The translations under genes were made by a program, and so were the position numbers. Below are positions 50,276 to 59,250 of a stretch of 64,000 nucleotides of DNA, piece after piece. Origin of the DNA: Rhizobium leguminosarum bv. viciae USDA 2370 (lineage in GTDB: Bacteria > Pseudomonadota > Alphaproteobacteria > Rhizobiales > Rhizobiaceae); NCBI RefSeq assembly GCF_002008365.1, contig NZ_MRDL01000054.1, forward strand, positions 388,858 to 452,857. The letters are read 5' to 3'. The notes under the pieces were generated by a model. That model was not told where the DNA came from and ran no database searches. It saw only the letters and a program-made list of their open reading frames with translations. Each line of letters starts with the position of its first letter. The first letter of the stretch is position 1.

Positions 50276-51901
50276 TTACTTCGCTAGCTTCGCCAGCGCC
50301 GCAACCAGGCCCTGCGTCGACGAGTCATGCGATGCCGCACTTTCCTTGCCTTCGACGACCGGCAGCAGGCCCGTCGCCAGTTCCTTGCCGAGCTCGACGC
50401 CCCACTGGTCGAAGGAGTTGATGCGGAAGAGCACGCCTTCGACGAAGACGCGGTGTTCGTAAAGCGCGATCAGGCGGCCGAGTGCGTAAGGGGTCAGCTT
50501 GTCGTAGACGAAGGTGATCGACGGCCGGTTGCCGGTGAAGACGCGGTGCGGCGCGATGAAATCGGCCTTTTTGTCGTCCATGCCTTTGTCGGTCAGCTGC
50601 TTCTTGGCTTCTTCGAAACTGCGTCCCTTCATCAGTGCTTCCGACTGGGCAAGCACGTTGGAGATCAGCAGCTGGTGCTGGTGGCGCAGCTCCGGCTCGA
50701 AGGCGTTGGCGGCGATCATGAATTCGGCCGGGATGATGCTCGTGCCCTGATGGATGAGCTGGTAGAAGGCGTGCTGGCCATTGGTGCCGGGCTCGCCCCA
50801 GACGACAGGGCCGGAATTGCCTTCGACCGGCGTGCCGTCAATGGTGACGCCCTTGCCGTTCGATTCCATGTCGAGCTGCTGCAGATAGGCCGGGAAGCGC
50901 GACAGGCGCTGGTCGTAGGGCAGGATGGCGCGGGTGGGGTAGCCCAGCACATTGCGATGGTAGAAGCCGATCAGGCCGAGCAGCATCGGCAGGTTTTCGG
51001 TAATCGGCGCCTTACGGAAGTGATTGTCGACGGCATGCGCGCCGTCGAGGAACTTGCCGAAATTCTCCGGCCCGACGGCGATCATCAGCGGCAGGCCGAT
51101 CGCCGACCAGATCGAATAGCGGCCGCCGACCCAATCCCAGAAGCCGAAGACGCGGGCGCTGTCGATGCCGAAGGCGGCGACCTTGTCGAGTGCCGTCGAG
51201 ACGGCGGCGAAATGGTGCTGCACGGCGGCTTCGCCGAGCGCCTTGGCGATGAAATTGCGCGCCGTCTGCGCATTAGTCATCGTCTCGACGGTGGTGAAGG
51301 TCTTCGAGGCGACGATGAACAGCGTCGTTTCCGGCTGCACCAGCTTCAGGATGTCGGCGATATGGGCGCCGTCGATATTGGAGACGAAATGCGCGCGCGG
51401 ACCGTCATGGAAGGGAGCAAGCGCCAGCGTCGCCATCACAGGGCCGAGATCCGAGCCGCCGATACCGATATTGACGACATCGGTGATCGCCTTGCCGGTG
51501 GCGCCCTTCAGCGTGCCGGAGCGGACGTCGTCGGCAAACTTGCCCATGGCGGCAAGCACGGCATTGACGTCGGGCATGACGTCCTTGCCGTCGACCAGAA
51601 CCGGTGTGTTGGAGCGGTTGCGCAGCGCGGTGTGCAGAACGGCGCGGTCCTCGGTGAAATTGATCGCCTTGCCGGAGAACATTTCCTCGCGCTTCTTCTC
51701 GACGCCGCCGTCTTCGGCGAGCTTCACCAAGAGCTTGAGGATGTCGTCATTCACCGCCGTCTTGGAAAAATCCATCAACAGGTCGTCAAGCGAGACGGAA
51801 AAGCGCGAAAAGCGCTGCGAATCGGCGGCGAAGGCGGCCCGGATATCGGTCACCTTGGTGGCATCAGCGGTGCTTTTCAGCTGTTCGACGATGGCGTTCA
51901 T
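50276..51901 (-). CDS. pgi: glucose-6-phosphate isomerase
   Basis: Interconverts glucose-6-P and fructose-6-P. The 541-residue protein shows both family signatures: DVVNIGIGGSDLGPVMATLA and VVWGEPGTNGQHAFYQLIHQ. An AAGGAG site sits ahead of MNAIVEQLKS, which sets the start; a longer in-frame extension is rejected. It is convergent with frk and follows fadD on the same strand with a palindromic repeat between. Confidence 0.97.
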   Translation of the reverse strand: MNAIVEQLKSTADATKVTDIRAAFAADSQRFSRFSVSLDDLLMDFSKTAVNDDILKLLVKLAEDGGVEKKREEMFSGKAINFTEDRAVLHTALRNRSNTPVLVDGKDVMPDVNAVLAAMGKFADDVRSGTLKGATGKAITDVVNIGIGGSDLGPVMATLALAPFHDGPRAHFVSNIDGAHIADILKLVQPETTLFIVASKTFTTVETMTNAQTARNFIAKALGEAAVQHHFAAVSTALDKVAAFGIDSARVFGFWDWVGGRYSIWSAIGLPLMIAVGPENFGKFLDGAHAVDNHFRKAPITENLPMLLGLIGFYHRNVLGYPTRAILPYDQRLSRFPAYLQQLDMESNGKGVTIDGTPVEGNSGPVVWGEPGTNGQHAFYQLIHQGTSIIPAEFMIAANAFEPELRHQHQLLISNVLAQSEALMKGRSFEEAKKQLTDKGMDDKKADFIAPHRVFTGNRPSITFVYDKLTPYALGRLIALYEHRVFVEGVLFRINSFDQWGVELGKELATGLLPVVEGKESAASHDSSTQGLVAALAKLAK

Positions 51902-52024
51902 GGGAGGCTCCTTTGGAGGCGGAAAGGTTGCGGAAACTATTCGCTTTCTCACTCGCAAATCAAGTTCAGCCACCTGCCGAAATTGAAAAAAGCCACCCGC
52001 CGCAAGCGGATGCTTTAATTTCAT

Positions 52025-52077
52025 TACAGCGCCGCGCGTCCGAAAGACGCGCAAAGGACGCTGTAACACTTTAAATT
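52025..52077. repeat. palindromic dispersed repeat, GACGCGCAAAGGACGCTGTA family
   Basis: TACAGCG at one end pairs with CGCTGTA at the other, and an inner hairpin GCGCGTC/GACGCGC lies between. The same sequence recurs at 57431-57480 with only a few changes, mainly in the loop. It lies between fadD and pgi. Confidence 0.85.
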
Positions 52078-52085
52078 CGTCAAAT

Positions 52086-53786
52086 TCAGCCGCGCAGGTC
52101 CTTGCGCAGGATCTTACCAACCGGCGACTTCGGCAGCTCGGTGCGGAACTCGATGAAGCGCGGCCGCTTGTAGTTGGTGAGGTTGGCGATGCAGTGGGCT
52201 TTGACCTCCGCTTCCGTCAGGTTCGGATCCTTCCTGACCACGAAGAGTTTTACCGCCTCGCCCGAATGTCCGTCCGGCACGCCGATGGCTGCGGCCTCGA
52301 GGATGCCGGCATGCATGGCGGCGACTTCCTCGATCTCGTTGGGATAGACGTTGAAGCCGGAGACGAGGATCATGTCCTTCTTGCGGTCGACGATCTTGGT
52401 GTAGCCGCGGTCGTCCATGAAGCCCATGTCGCCCGAGCGGAAGTAGCCGTCATCGGTCATCACCCGCGCCGTTTCCTCCGGCTTCTGCCAGTAGCCGGCC
52501 ATCACCTGCGGTCCGCGAATGCAGATCTCGCCGACGTCGCCGAGCGGCAGCGAATTGCCGGCCTCGTCGCGGATATCGAGGTCGGTGGAGGGAAGCGGCA
52601 GGCCGATCGTGCCGGTGAACTCAGCCGAATCGAAGCGGTTGGCGGTGGCAACCGGCGATGTCTCGGAAAGGCCGTAGCCTTCCGTCACTGCCGTGCCTGT
52701 CATCTTCAGCCAGCGATCAGCGACCGGGCGCTGCACAGCCATGCCGCCGCCCAGCGACATGATCAGCGAGGAGAAGTCGAGCTTGGCGAAATCGGCATTG
52801 TTCATCAGCGCATTGAACAGCGTGTTGAGGCCGGGGAAGATATGGACCTTCGACTTTTCGAATTCCTTGACGAGACCGGGAATGTCGCGCGGATTGGCGA
52901 TCAGGATATTGTGGGCGCCGAGCGACATGCCCATCAGCGAATTCACCGTCAGCGCGAAGATGTGGTAGAGCGGCAGGGCGCAGAGGAAATTCAGCACCTC
53001 CGGCTCTTTCTTGCGCTCGAAGGCCGATCGAAGCCAGAGCGACAGCTGCACCTTGTTGGCGAGCAGGTTCTGATGCGTCAGCACCGCGCCCTTGGCAACG
53101 CCCGTCGTGCCGCCGGTATATTGCAGGAAGGCGATGTCGCTGCCTGTCAGCGTGACCGGCTGGAGCTTTTTTCCGGCACCTTCGCGGAGCACCTGGCCGA
53201 AGCTCTTGTGCTGAGGGATCGACCAGGAGGGAACGAGCTTCTTCACCTTGCGCACAACGAAATTGACGATCAGCCCCTTTGGCCCGAGCATTTCCCCGAG
53301 CGAGGTGACGACGACATGGCGAAGGTCGGTCTTGTTGAGAACCTGCTCCACCGTGCGGGCGAAATTCTCCAGCACGAAGATCGCCTTGGCGCCGGAATCC
53401 TTCAACTGATGTTCGAGTTCGCGCGGCGTATAGAGCGGGTTGACGTTCACCACCACGAGACCGGCGCGCAGGATGGCGTAGGTGGCGATCGGGTTCTGCA
53501 GCACGTTCGGCATCATCACGGCGACGCGGTCGCCCTTCTGAAGGCCGGTGCTCTGCAGCCAGGCGGCGACCTTGCGCGTCTGGCTCTCCAGTTCGCGGTA
53601 GCGCATCCCCTTGCCCATGCTGGAAAAGGCGGTCCGGTCGGCGTAACGGGCGCAGGATTTTTCCAGCAGTTCGGCAAGCGAGGCATATTCCAGCGGCGGA
53701 ATCTCTGCCGGAACGATATCGGGATAGGCGGCAAGCCAGGGCTTGTCCGGCCTGGCGCCGTTTGGATGGACGGAAATGCTGTTCAT
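52086..53786 (-). CDS. fadD: long-chain fatty acid-CoA ligase
   Basis: Activates fatty acids with ATP and CoA at the inner membrane. The 566-residue enzyme has the AMP-binding motif QYTGGTTGVAKGA, EGYGLSETSP, the FACS-type DGYFRSGDMGFMDDRGY and the C-terminal lysine motif KSPVGKILRKDLR. GGGAGAGAG precedes the start. A LiuR-like palindrome overlaps the promoter 130 bases upstream, so expression may respond to fatty-acyl or branched-chain acyl-CoA. Position next to pgi and frk matches Sinorhizobium. Confidence 0.95.
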   Translation of the reverse strand: MNSISVHPNGARPDKPWLAAYPDIVPAEIPPLEYASLAELLEKSCARYADRTAFSSMGKGMRYRELESQTRKVAAWLQSTGLQKGDRVAVMMPNVLQNPIATYAILRAGLVVVNVNPLYTPRELEHQLKDSGAKAIFVLENFARTVEQVLNKTDLRHVVVTSLGEMLGPKGLIVNFVVRKVKKLVPSWSIPQHKSFGQVLREGAGKKLQPVTLTGSDIAFLQYTGGTTGVAKGAVLTHQNLLANKVQLSLWLRSAFERKKEPEVLNFLCALPLYHIFALTVNSLMGMSLGAHNILIANPRDIPGLVKEFEKSKVHIFPGLNTLFNALMNNADFAKLDFSSLIMSLGGGMAVQRPVADRWLKMTGTAVTEGYGLSETSPVATANRFDSAEFTGTIGLPLPSTDLDIRDEAGNSLPLGDVGEICIRGPQVMAGYWQKPEETARVMTDDGYFRSGDMGFMDDRGYTKIVDRKKDMILVSGFNVYPNEIEEVAAMHAGILEAAAIGVPDGHSGEAVKLFVVRKDPNLTEAEVKAHCIANLTNYKRPRFIEFRTELPKSPVGKILRKDLRG

Positions 53787-53902
53787 CTGTCTCTCTCCCG
53801 TGAGGCCGCCGCGCCGACATCATTCGGCAGATAACCGGAAAGATCCTCCATCTTCCAGTCCGGCAGCTTATGCGATTGCCTGAATGGTTCAAGCCGAATG
53901 AC

Positions 53903-53930
53903 GCTATACTAACCTTGACGTAAACGTCAA
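53903..53930 (-). promoter_or_regulatory. fadD promoter overlapped by a LiuR-like operator
   Basis: TTGACGTAAACGTCAA (53915-53930) is a 7-bp perfect inverted repeat around AA. On the minus strand its TTGACG end is also a -35 element, 16 bases from TATAGC (53903-53908). MerR-type LiuR regulators of fatty and branched-chain acid catabolism bind very similar TTTACGTAAACGTAAA-type sites. Confidence 0.65.
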
Positions 53931-54033
53931 CATTCCGCCAGCGCACGATCATGGAAAGGATGGGGAACTTTGAGTCCGCCATGACGTTGATCTTGCATAC
54001 TCACCATGAGGAAACACCAAAAGGAGGTGCACA

Positions 54034-54426
54034 ATGTTGAACCAGGATACTGACGCCACCCGCCGTGACCCGAATGTCAAGGTCACGCACTCGCTGATCG
54101 CCAGCGACCGCGTCGAAGGCACCCGTGTCTATGGGCCCGATGGCAGGCATATCGGCTCGATCGAACGGCTGATCATCGGAAAGCTCGACGGCCGTGTCGC
54201 CTATGCCGTGCTGAGTTTCGGCGGCTTCCTGGGCATCGGTCACGACCACTATCCGCTTCCCTGGGAAAAGCTGAACTACGACACCCAGCTGGATGGCTAT
54301 CGCATCGACCTGACCAAGGAGCAGATCGAAGGCGCCCCGAGCTATTCGGACGATGACGACACCTGGTACAACGACAATGGCCGCCGGGTCTATGATTACT
54401 ACGGCGTGCCGCCTTACTGGATGTAA
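54034..54426 (+). CDS. PRC-barrel domain protein (130 aa)
   Basis: Residues about 18-95 form a PRC-barrel: ASDRVEGTRVYGPDGRHIGSIERLIIG and AYAVLSFGGFLGIGHDHYPLPW. The tail is Asp/Tyr-rich (YSDDDDTWYNDNGRRVYDYYG). Such stand-alone proteins are common in rhizobia and often stress-linked, but their function is unknown. A strong AAGGAGG site precedes the ATG, and a strong terminator follows, suggesting high expression. Confidence 0.9.
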   Translation: MLNQDTDATRRDPNVKVTHSLIASDRVEGTRVYGPDGRHIGSIERLIIGKLDGRVAYAVLSFGGFLGIGHDHYPLPWEKLNYDTQLDGYRIDLTKEQIEGAPSYSDDDDTWYNDNGRRVYDYYGVPPYWM

Positions 54427-54452
54427 CGTCGTCCGATAGGCCGAGCTGGAAG

Positions 54453-54477
54453 GGCCCCGCGGATGCGGGGCCTTTTT
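54453..54477. terminator. Rho-independent terminator of the PRC-barrel gene
   Basis: An 8-bp stem GGCCCCGC/GCGGGGCC with a GGAT loop (54453-54472) is followed by five Ts. It ends at the stop codon of the convergent mannosidase gene. Confidence 0.88.
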
Positions 54478-56929
54478 AGTGTTTGGCGAAGAGATCGTTG
54501 GCCGATCGCAGCACGGTGCCGATGACAATATCGTCTGCCACGATCGTCTTTGCCGTCTTGATCACAAAGACATGGCTCTCGCCCGGCAGCAGCGTCACCA
54601 GCATCGAATCGACAACGGCATCCGGATGCAGCCGATCGGCCATCAGGCAGAGATCCTTGAGGAAGTTTTGCGCCGTCACCTTGACCTCATACCCACCGTC
54701 GATCCCGACGACATCGACCGTCAGCTGCGGTGCCGGCAGGGCAAGCTCGATATCTTCGACGAAATAATGGAAGGCCCGCCGGTCGAGCATCTGCACGACG
54801 ATGAGCTCGTCCTTCGGTAAGCCGGGGGTGACGATATCCTCGGGCAGCGGGAATTCCTTTGCCTCGAAACGATCGCAGAGCAGGCGCCAGAATTCGAATT
54901 CGGCCAGCACGGTGCCGTCGAGCGTCACGCGTTTGCCGCTGATCTTCGCCCGCCAGAACAGCGTCCGTTCATTGACGGCCACCGCCGCAAGTCCGCCGTC
55001 GCGCGGCTGGATCGTCAGCAGGCGCGGATCATAGGCTGCCTTCAGCGCATACCAGAGCGGCTTGCGGCGTCCGGCCGAATCGAGCGCGGCCCATGAGGTC
55101 ACTGGCCAGCAATCGTTGAACTGCCAGACCACCGCACCCTTGCAGATATTCCGATGCGAGCGCATGTGTTCGACGCCGAAGCGGATGGCGCGCGCCTGGT
55201 TGAGCTGGGTGGCGAAGTGCCAGTCATCCATTGTCCGCGGCTCCGGCAAATGGCTGGACAGGCCGCGGATCAGCTTTTCATTGCCTTGTGTGGCCTTCTG
55301 ATGGTGGAAGACGCCGTTCGATTGCGGCGTCAGCGGCGCGTCGTGCACGCTTTCTTCGATCGTTGCCCAGGCCGGAGGCGCTTGCCAGCCGAATTCGGAG
55401 CAGAAGCGCGGGATATAATTGCGGTAGACCTCGTAGCCGACATCGTTCCACACGTCCCAGATATGTTTGCAGCCATGTGCGTCGGCATTGGGTTCGATCT
55501 CCATCGAGCCGGAATAGGGGCTGCCGGGATAATAGGGCCGGTCCGGATCGAGTTCGACGCAGAGTTTCGGCAGCAGGTCGAGATAATAACCGAGGCCCCA
55601 GCTTTCGCCCGCCTTGATGATCGGCCGCCAGCCCCATTCGTCGAAGCCCCAGATGTTCTCGTTGTTGCCGTTCCAGAGGACCAGCGAGGCATGCGGCATC
55701 AGCCGCACGACATTGTCACGCACCTCCGCCTCGATCTCGCTTCTGAGCGGCTCCTCCTCCGGATAGGCGGCGCAGGCAAAGAGGAAATCCTGCCAGACCA
55801 GCATGCCGGCGCGGTCGCAGGCCTCATAGAATTCGTCGGCCTCGAAAATGCCGCCGCCCCAGACGCGCAGCATGTGGATATTGGCGGCCTTTGCCTCCTC
55901 GATCCGCGCGGCACAACGCTCAGCCGTCACCCGCGGGGGAAAACAATCGTCGGGAATCCAGTTCGCCCCGCAGATGAAAAGCGGTACGTCGTTGATGACG
56001 AAGGTGAAGGCCGAGCCGTGCTCGTCGGCTGCGGTGTCGAGCCGCAGTGAGCGGAAACCGAGTTCGCGCTCGTGAGCGTCGAGCAGATCGTCGCTCCCGT
56101 CGCCGATCAGCCGGAGAGTCAGGGGATAAAGCGGCTGCGCGCCGAGATGGTGCGGCCACCAGAGCTGCGGCGAGGGGAGGGTAAGCTCGAAGGCGATCTC
56201 GTCTTCGTCAGCGTCAATCGCCAGCGTTTTGGTTACGCCGCCGATTTCGGCGACAAGCCTCAACGGCGTCGTGCCGCCATGCCGCGCCAACCTGGTATGC
56301 ACCTTCACCAGCCCGTCACCGCCGGCAAGCGTTGCCGACACCCGTGTTTCGGCAAGCCGCGCCCGATCCCAGCTTTCCAGCCGGACGGGCTTCCAGACGC
56401 CGGCCGTCACCAGCGTCGGCCCCCAGTCCCAGCCGAAATTGCAGGCCATCTTGCGCATCAGATTGCCCGGTCCCGGATAGTTGTTGGGACGGTAGCCGTA
56501 ATGTTTTTCCATCTCCGCACCATAGGCGTAAGCCGAGCGGAAGGTGACGGTGAGTTCGTTTTGGCCAGCCTTCAGCAGCTGGGAAACATCGAAACGATAG
56601 GTGCGGTGCATGTTGAAGGTGCGGCCGATCTCTTCCCCGTTGAGGGATATCACCGCGATCGTATCGAGCCCGTCGAAGACGAGCTCCTGCACCCTGCCAT
56701 CGTCAGGCATCGCCTCGAACGTGCAGCGATAGGTCCAATCGGTCCTGCCGATCCAGTCACTGCTGATCTCGTTGACGTCGATATAGGGATCGGGGATCAG
56801 CCGGTTGGCGATCAGGTCGAGATGCACGCAGCCCGGCACCGTTGCGGGGATTGCGGCAGGCAGTCCGGGCCTTGCTGTATCGTTACAGGAGAGCGTCCAG
56901 CCGGAATTGAGCTCGGTCTTCTCGATCAT
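54476..56929 (-). CDS. beta-mannosidase, glycoside hydrolase family 2 (817 aa)
   Basis: Removes terminal beta-mannosyl residues. The GH2 layout is complete: sugar-binding domain (about residues 1-180, with NNYPGPGNLMRKMACNFGWD), Ig-like domain, and TIM barrel with the acid/base Glu in VLWNGNNENIWG and the nucleophile Glu in FCSEFGWQAPP. There is no signal peptide, so it is cytoplasmic and acts on imported oligosaccharides. AGGAG precedes the ATG. No sugar transporter is adjacent. Confidence 0.93.
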   Translation of the reverse strand: MIEKTELNSGWTLSCNDTARPGLPAAIPATVPGCVHLDLIANRLIPDPYIDVNEISSDWIGRTDWTYRCTFEAMPDDGRVQELVFDGLDTIAVISLNGEEIGRTFNMHRTYRFDVSQLLKAGQNELTVTFRSAYAYGAEMEKHYGYRPNNYPGPGNLMRKMACNFGWDWGPTLVTAGVWKPVRLESWDRARLAETRVSATLAGGDGLVKVHTRLARHGGTTPLRLVAEIGGVTKTLAIDADEDEIAFELTLPSPQLWWPHHLGAQPLYPLTLRLIGDGSDDLLDAHERELGFRSLRLDTAADEHGSAFTFVINDVPLFICGANWIPDDCFPPRVTAERCAARIEEAKAANIHMLRVWGGGIFEADEFYEACDRAGMLVWQDFLFACAAYPEEEPLRSEIEAEVRDNVVRLMPHASLVLWNGNNENIWGFDEWGWRPIIKAGESWGLGYYLDLLPKLCVELDPDRPYYPGSPYSGSMEIEPNADAHGCKHIWDVWNDVGYEVYRNYIPRFCSEFGWQAPPAWATIEESVHDAPLTPQSNGVFHHQKATQGNEKLIRGLSSHLPEPRTMDDWHFATQLNQARAIRFGVEHMRSHRNICKGAVVWQFNDCWPVTSWAALDSAGRRKPLWYALKAAYDPRLLTIQPRDGGLAAVAVNERTLFWRAKISGKRVTLDGTVLAEFEFWRLLCDRFEAKEFPLPEDIVTPGLPKDELIVVQMLDRRAFHYFVEDIELALPAPQLTVDVVGIDGGYEVKVTAQNFLKDLCLMADRLHPDAVVDSMLVTLLPGESHVFVIKTAKTIVADDIVIGTVLRSANDLFAKH

Positions 56930-57017
56930 GGGCGGGCTCCTAGTTCATGCCGCTCGAAGCTGTGGGATTATCGGGAGATTGGAACGGTGCGGCCGCAATC
57001 CGGCTCGGCACGATGCG

Positions 57018-57404
57018 TCAGAGAAACCGGCCGTGGCGCTGCAGCACCTCGATCTTGTAGCCATCGGGATCGCTGATGAAGAAGAACAGGCCGAAGAGCT
57101 TGCCGTCGCGGTTGAGCTCTACCAGTTCACCCGGATTGAGCCCGAGCTTCGACAGCCGCTCCCGCTCGACCGCCACCTCCTCGACCGAGACGGCGAGATG
57201 GCCATAGGCATTGCCGAGGTCATACGGCGCGGTCCGGCCCTTGTTGACGGTCAGTTCCAGCTCGAAGCCGGTCTCGGCATTGCTCATATAGATCAGCGTG
57301 AAGGTTTCGAAATCGACGCGGTCGGCCACCGAAAGGCCGAAGGCCCTCTCGTAGAATTCGACGGAGCGCGCCTCATCGAGAACGCGGATCATGGAGTGGA
57401 TCAT
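57018..57404 (-). CDS. lactoylglutathione lyase-like protein (VOC/glyoxalase I family)
   Basis: A 128-residue single VOC module: HSMIRVLDEARSVEFYERAF, ELELTVNKGR and FFFISDPDGYKIEVLQR. The metal-binding residues of glyoxalase I (His near the start, Glu in FELELT, His in YGHLAV and Glu in YKIEVL) are all present, so methylglyoxal detoxification is likely. The ATG at 57404 is used; a GTG nine codons earlier is possible. It stands alone, 88 bases from the mannosidase. Confidence 0.88.
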   Translation of the reverse strand: MIHSMIRVLDEARSVEFYERAFGLSVADRVDFETFTLIYMSNAETGFELELTVNKGRTAPYDLGNAYGHLAVSVEEVAVERERLSKLGLNPGELVELNRDGKLFGLFFFISDPDGYKIEVLQRHGRFL

Positions 57405-57430
57405 CTTCGCCAATTCTGCCTCCCATTGCA

Positions 57431-57530
57431 CTACAGCGCCGCGCGTCTTTTTAGACGCGCAAAGGACGCTGTAGCACTTTGAATTGCTGCATAATTCCTT
57501 AAATCGGAATCGATTTAAGGAATTATGCAG
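57431..57530. repeat. composite palindromic repeat with a 20-bp perfect inverted repeat
   Basis: Bases 57431-57480 repeat the element seen at 52025-52077. Directly behind it, 57487-57506 and 57511-57530 form a perfect 20-bp inverted repeat with a 4-base loop, starting CTGCATAATTCC. It lies between the glyoxalase gene and the end of the osmoprotectant operon. Confidence 0.9.
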
Positions 57531-57559
57531 TAGTCACGGCAGTCTTGGTACTCGTCCTC

Positions 57560-58309
57560 CTACGCCGCGCGCAAGCCGATTCTTCGGGTGATCGCCCCTT
57601 CGACCAGACCCATGGCGTCATAGATCAGCACCGCCATCAGGCCGACGATCAGGCCGCCCTGCAGGATGAAGGCGGTATTGTCGGAGATCAGCCCGGCGAT
57701 AATGACCTCGCCGAGGCCCTTTGCCGCAACCGTCGAGCCGATCGTCGCCGTGCCGATATTGATCACGGTCGCCACCTTCAGCCCTTCGAGGATCAGCGGC
57801 AGGGCAAGCGGCAGCTCGACCCGCAGCAGCCGCTGCGTGCCGTTCATGCCCATGCCGTCGGCGGCATCGAGCACTTGCGGCGAAACCTGCTTCAAGCCGG
57901 CGACGGTGTTTTCGAAGATCGGCAGCAGGCCGTAGAGAAAGAGCGCGATCAGCGTCGGCATGGCGCCGAACCCGGTGGCGGGAACAGCGAGTGCCAGCAC
58001 CGCGACCGGCGGAAAGGTCTGCCCCGCATTGGCGATGGCGCGCGACAGCGGCAGGAAGTCAGCCCCGCTTTCCCGCGTCACGAAGATGCCGCCGACAACG
58101 GCAAGCACGGCGCTGCAGACAATCGAGCCGATCACCAGCTGCAGGTGCCCGGCGGCCAGCGAGGCAAGGCTGTTCTGCGTATAGACGGCAGGCGCATTGT
58201 TGCTGGTCAGCGGCACCAGCAGGAGGGAAAGCCACTCCGTCCTGAACAGCAGGATGAGCAGCAAAGCCAGCGCCGCCAGGCGGAAGAGATTGGCGACGAG
58301 GAGCTTCAT
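57560..58309 (-). CDS. yehW: osmoprotectant ABC transporter permease (YehW-like, 249 aa)
   Basis: An inner-membrane permease of the OpuC/ProW class with about six hydrophobic segments. The EAA-like loop that contacts the ATPase reads DAADGMGMNGTQRLLRVELP. It is the last gene of the four-gene operon, in the order binding protein, long permease, ATPase, short permease. E. coli yehZYXW has the same order and very similar sizes. Its start overlaps the ATPase stop by 4 bases. Confidence 0.9.
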   Translation of the reverse strand: MKLLVANLFRLAALALLLILLFRTEWLSLLLVPLTSNNAPAVYTQNSLASLAAGHLQLVIGSIVCSAVLAVVGGIFVTRESGADFLPLSRAIANAGQTFPPVAVLALAVPATGFGAMPTLIALFLYGLLPIFENTVAGLKQVSPQVLDAADGMGMNGTQRLLRVELPLALPLILEGLKVATVINIGTATIGSTVAAKGLGEVIIAGLISDNTAFILQGGLIVGLMAVLIYDAMGLVEGAITRRIGLRAA

Positions 58310-59250
58310 GCCTTGCGGCCCAGTTCGAGAAGCCGCGTCATCGAGATCGAGCCAACCGGCGCCTTTTCGCCGTCCTGCACGGCTGCCTCGTCGACCCCCT
58401 GCCAGATCATTTCGGCCAGCGCATCACGCAGGCTGAGCGACTGCGGCAGGGCATAGGCGAGACCGTTCTTGGCCGGCTCCATGCTCTCCTTCAGCGGCAG
58501 CAGCGACATCAGCTTCAAGGCCCGGTCGGACGTGCCGGTCAATTGCTGCACGAAGGGATCGGCGGGTTCGGTGAGGATCTTTTCCGGCGTCGAGCATTGC
58601 AGCAACCTGCCCTGGCTCATCACTGCAATCTGGTTGCCGAGATGGAAGGCCTCGTCCATGTCGTGGGTGACGAGAATAACCGTCGTACCGAACTGTTTCT
58701 GGATCGCCAAAAGGTCGTCCTGCGCCTTGCCGCGGATGACGGGATCGAGCGCACCGAAGGGTTCGTCCATCAACAGCAGCTCCGGCTCGGCCGCCAGCGC
58801 CCGGGCCACACCGACGCGCTGCTGCTGGCCGCCCGAGAGCTGGTGCGGATATTTGTCGGCAAAGGTTGCCGGATCGAGGTTGAAAAGCCCGAGCAGTTCT
58901 TCGACGCGTTTGGCGATGCGGGCGGAATCCCAATCGAGAAGCTGCGGCACGGTGGCGATATTCTGCGCCACCGTCCGGTGCGGAAACAGGCCGTGTCCCT
59001 GGATGGCATAGCCGATCTTGCGGCGAAGCTCCGTCACTGGAACGTCCATCACATTCTGTCCGCCGACTGATATTTCGCCTTCGGTGATCGGCACCAGTCG
59101 GTTGATCATCCGCATCAGCGTCGATTTGCCCGAGCCCGACGTGCCGACGATGACGGTGATCTCACCCTTCTCGACGCTCATCGAGACGTTGTCGACGACG
59201 GTGGCCGGGCCGTAGCGCTTGGTGACGTTCCTGATCTCGATCATGGTCAT
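58306..59250 (-). CDS. yehX: osmoprotectant ABC transporter ATPase (YehX-like, 314 aa)
   Basis: Walker A GTSGSGKST (about residues 36-44), the Q-loop YAIQGHGLFPHRTV, signature LSGGQQQRVGVARAL, Walker B LLLMDEP and the H-loop THD are intact. The last 70 residues lack the two full CBS domains of ProV/OpuCA, as in YehX. The ATG overlaps the stop of the long permease (ATGA at 59247-59250); the much longer open frame upstream lies inside that permease gene in another frame and is rejected. Confidence 0.93.
   Translation of the reverse strand: MTMIEIRNVTKRYGPATVVDNVSMSVEKGEITVIVGTSGSGKSTLMRMINRLVPITEGEISVGGQNVMDVPVTELRRKIGYAIQGHGLFPHRTVAQNIATVPQLLDWDSARIAKRVEELLGLFNLDPATFADKYPHQLSGGQQQRVGVARALAAEPELLLMDEPFGALDPVIRGKAQDDLLAIQKQFGTTVILVTHDMDEAFHLGNQIAVMSQGRLLQCSTPEKILTEPADPFVQQLTGTSDRALKLMSLLPLKESMEPAKNGLAYALPQSLSLRDALAEMIWQGVDEAAVQDGEKAPVGSISMTRLLELGRKA

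Noticed and set aside
50327..52018. Plus-strand frame opposite pgi
   Set aside because: pgi signatures are complete on the minus strand; this frame is a codon-bias artefact.
52194..53834. Plus-strand frame opposite fadD
   Set aside because: Same reason; the AMP-binding motifs are on the minus strand.
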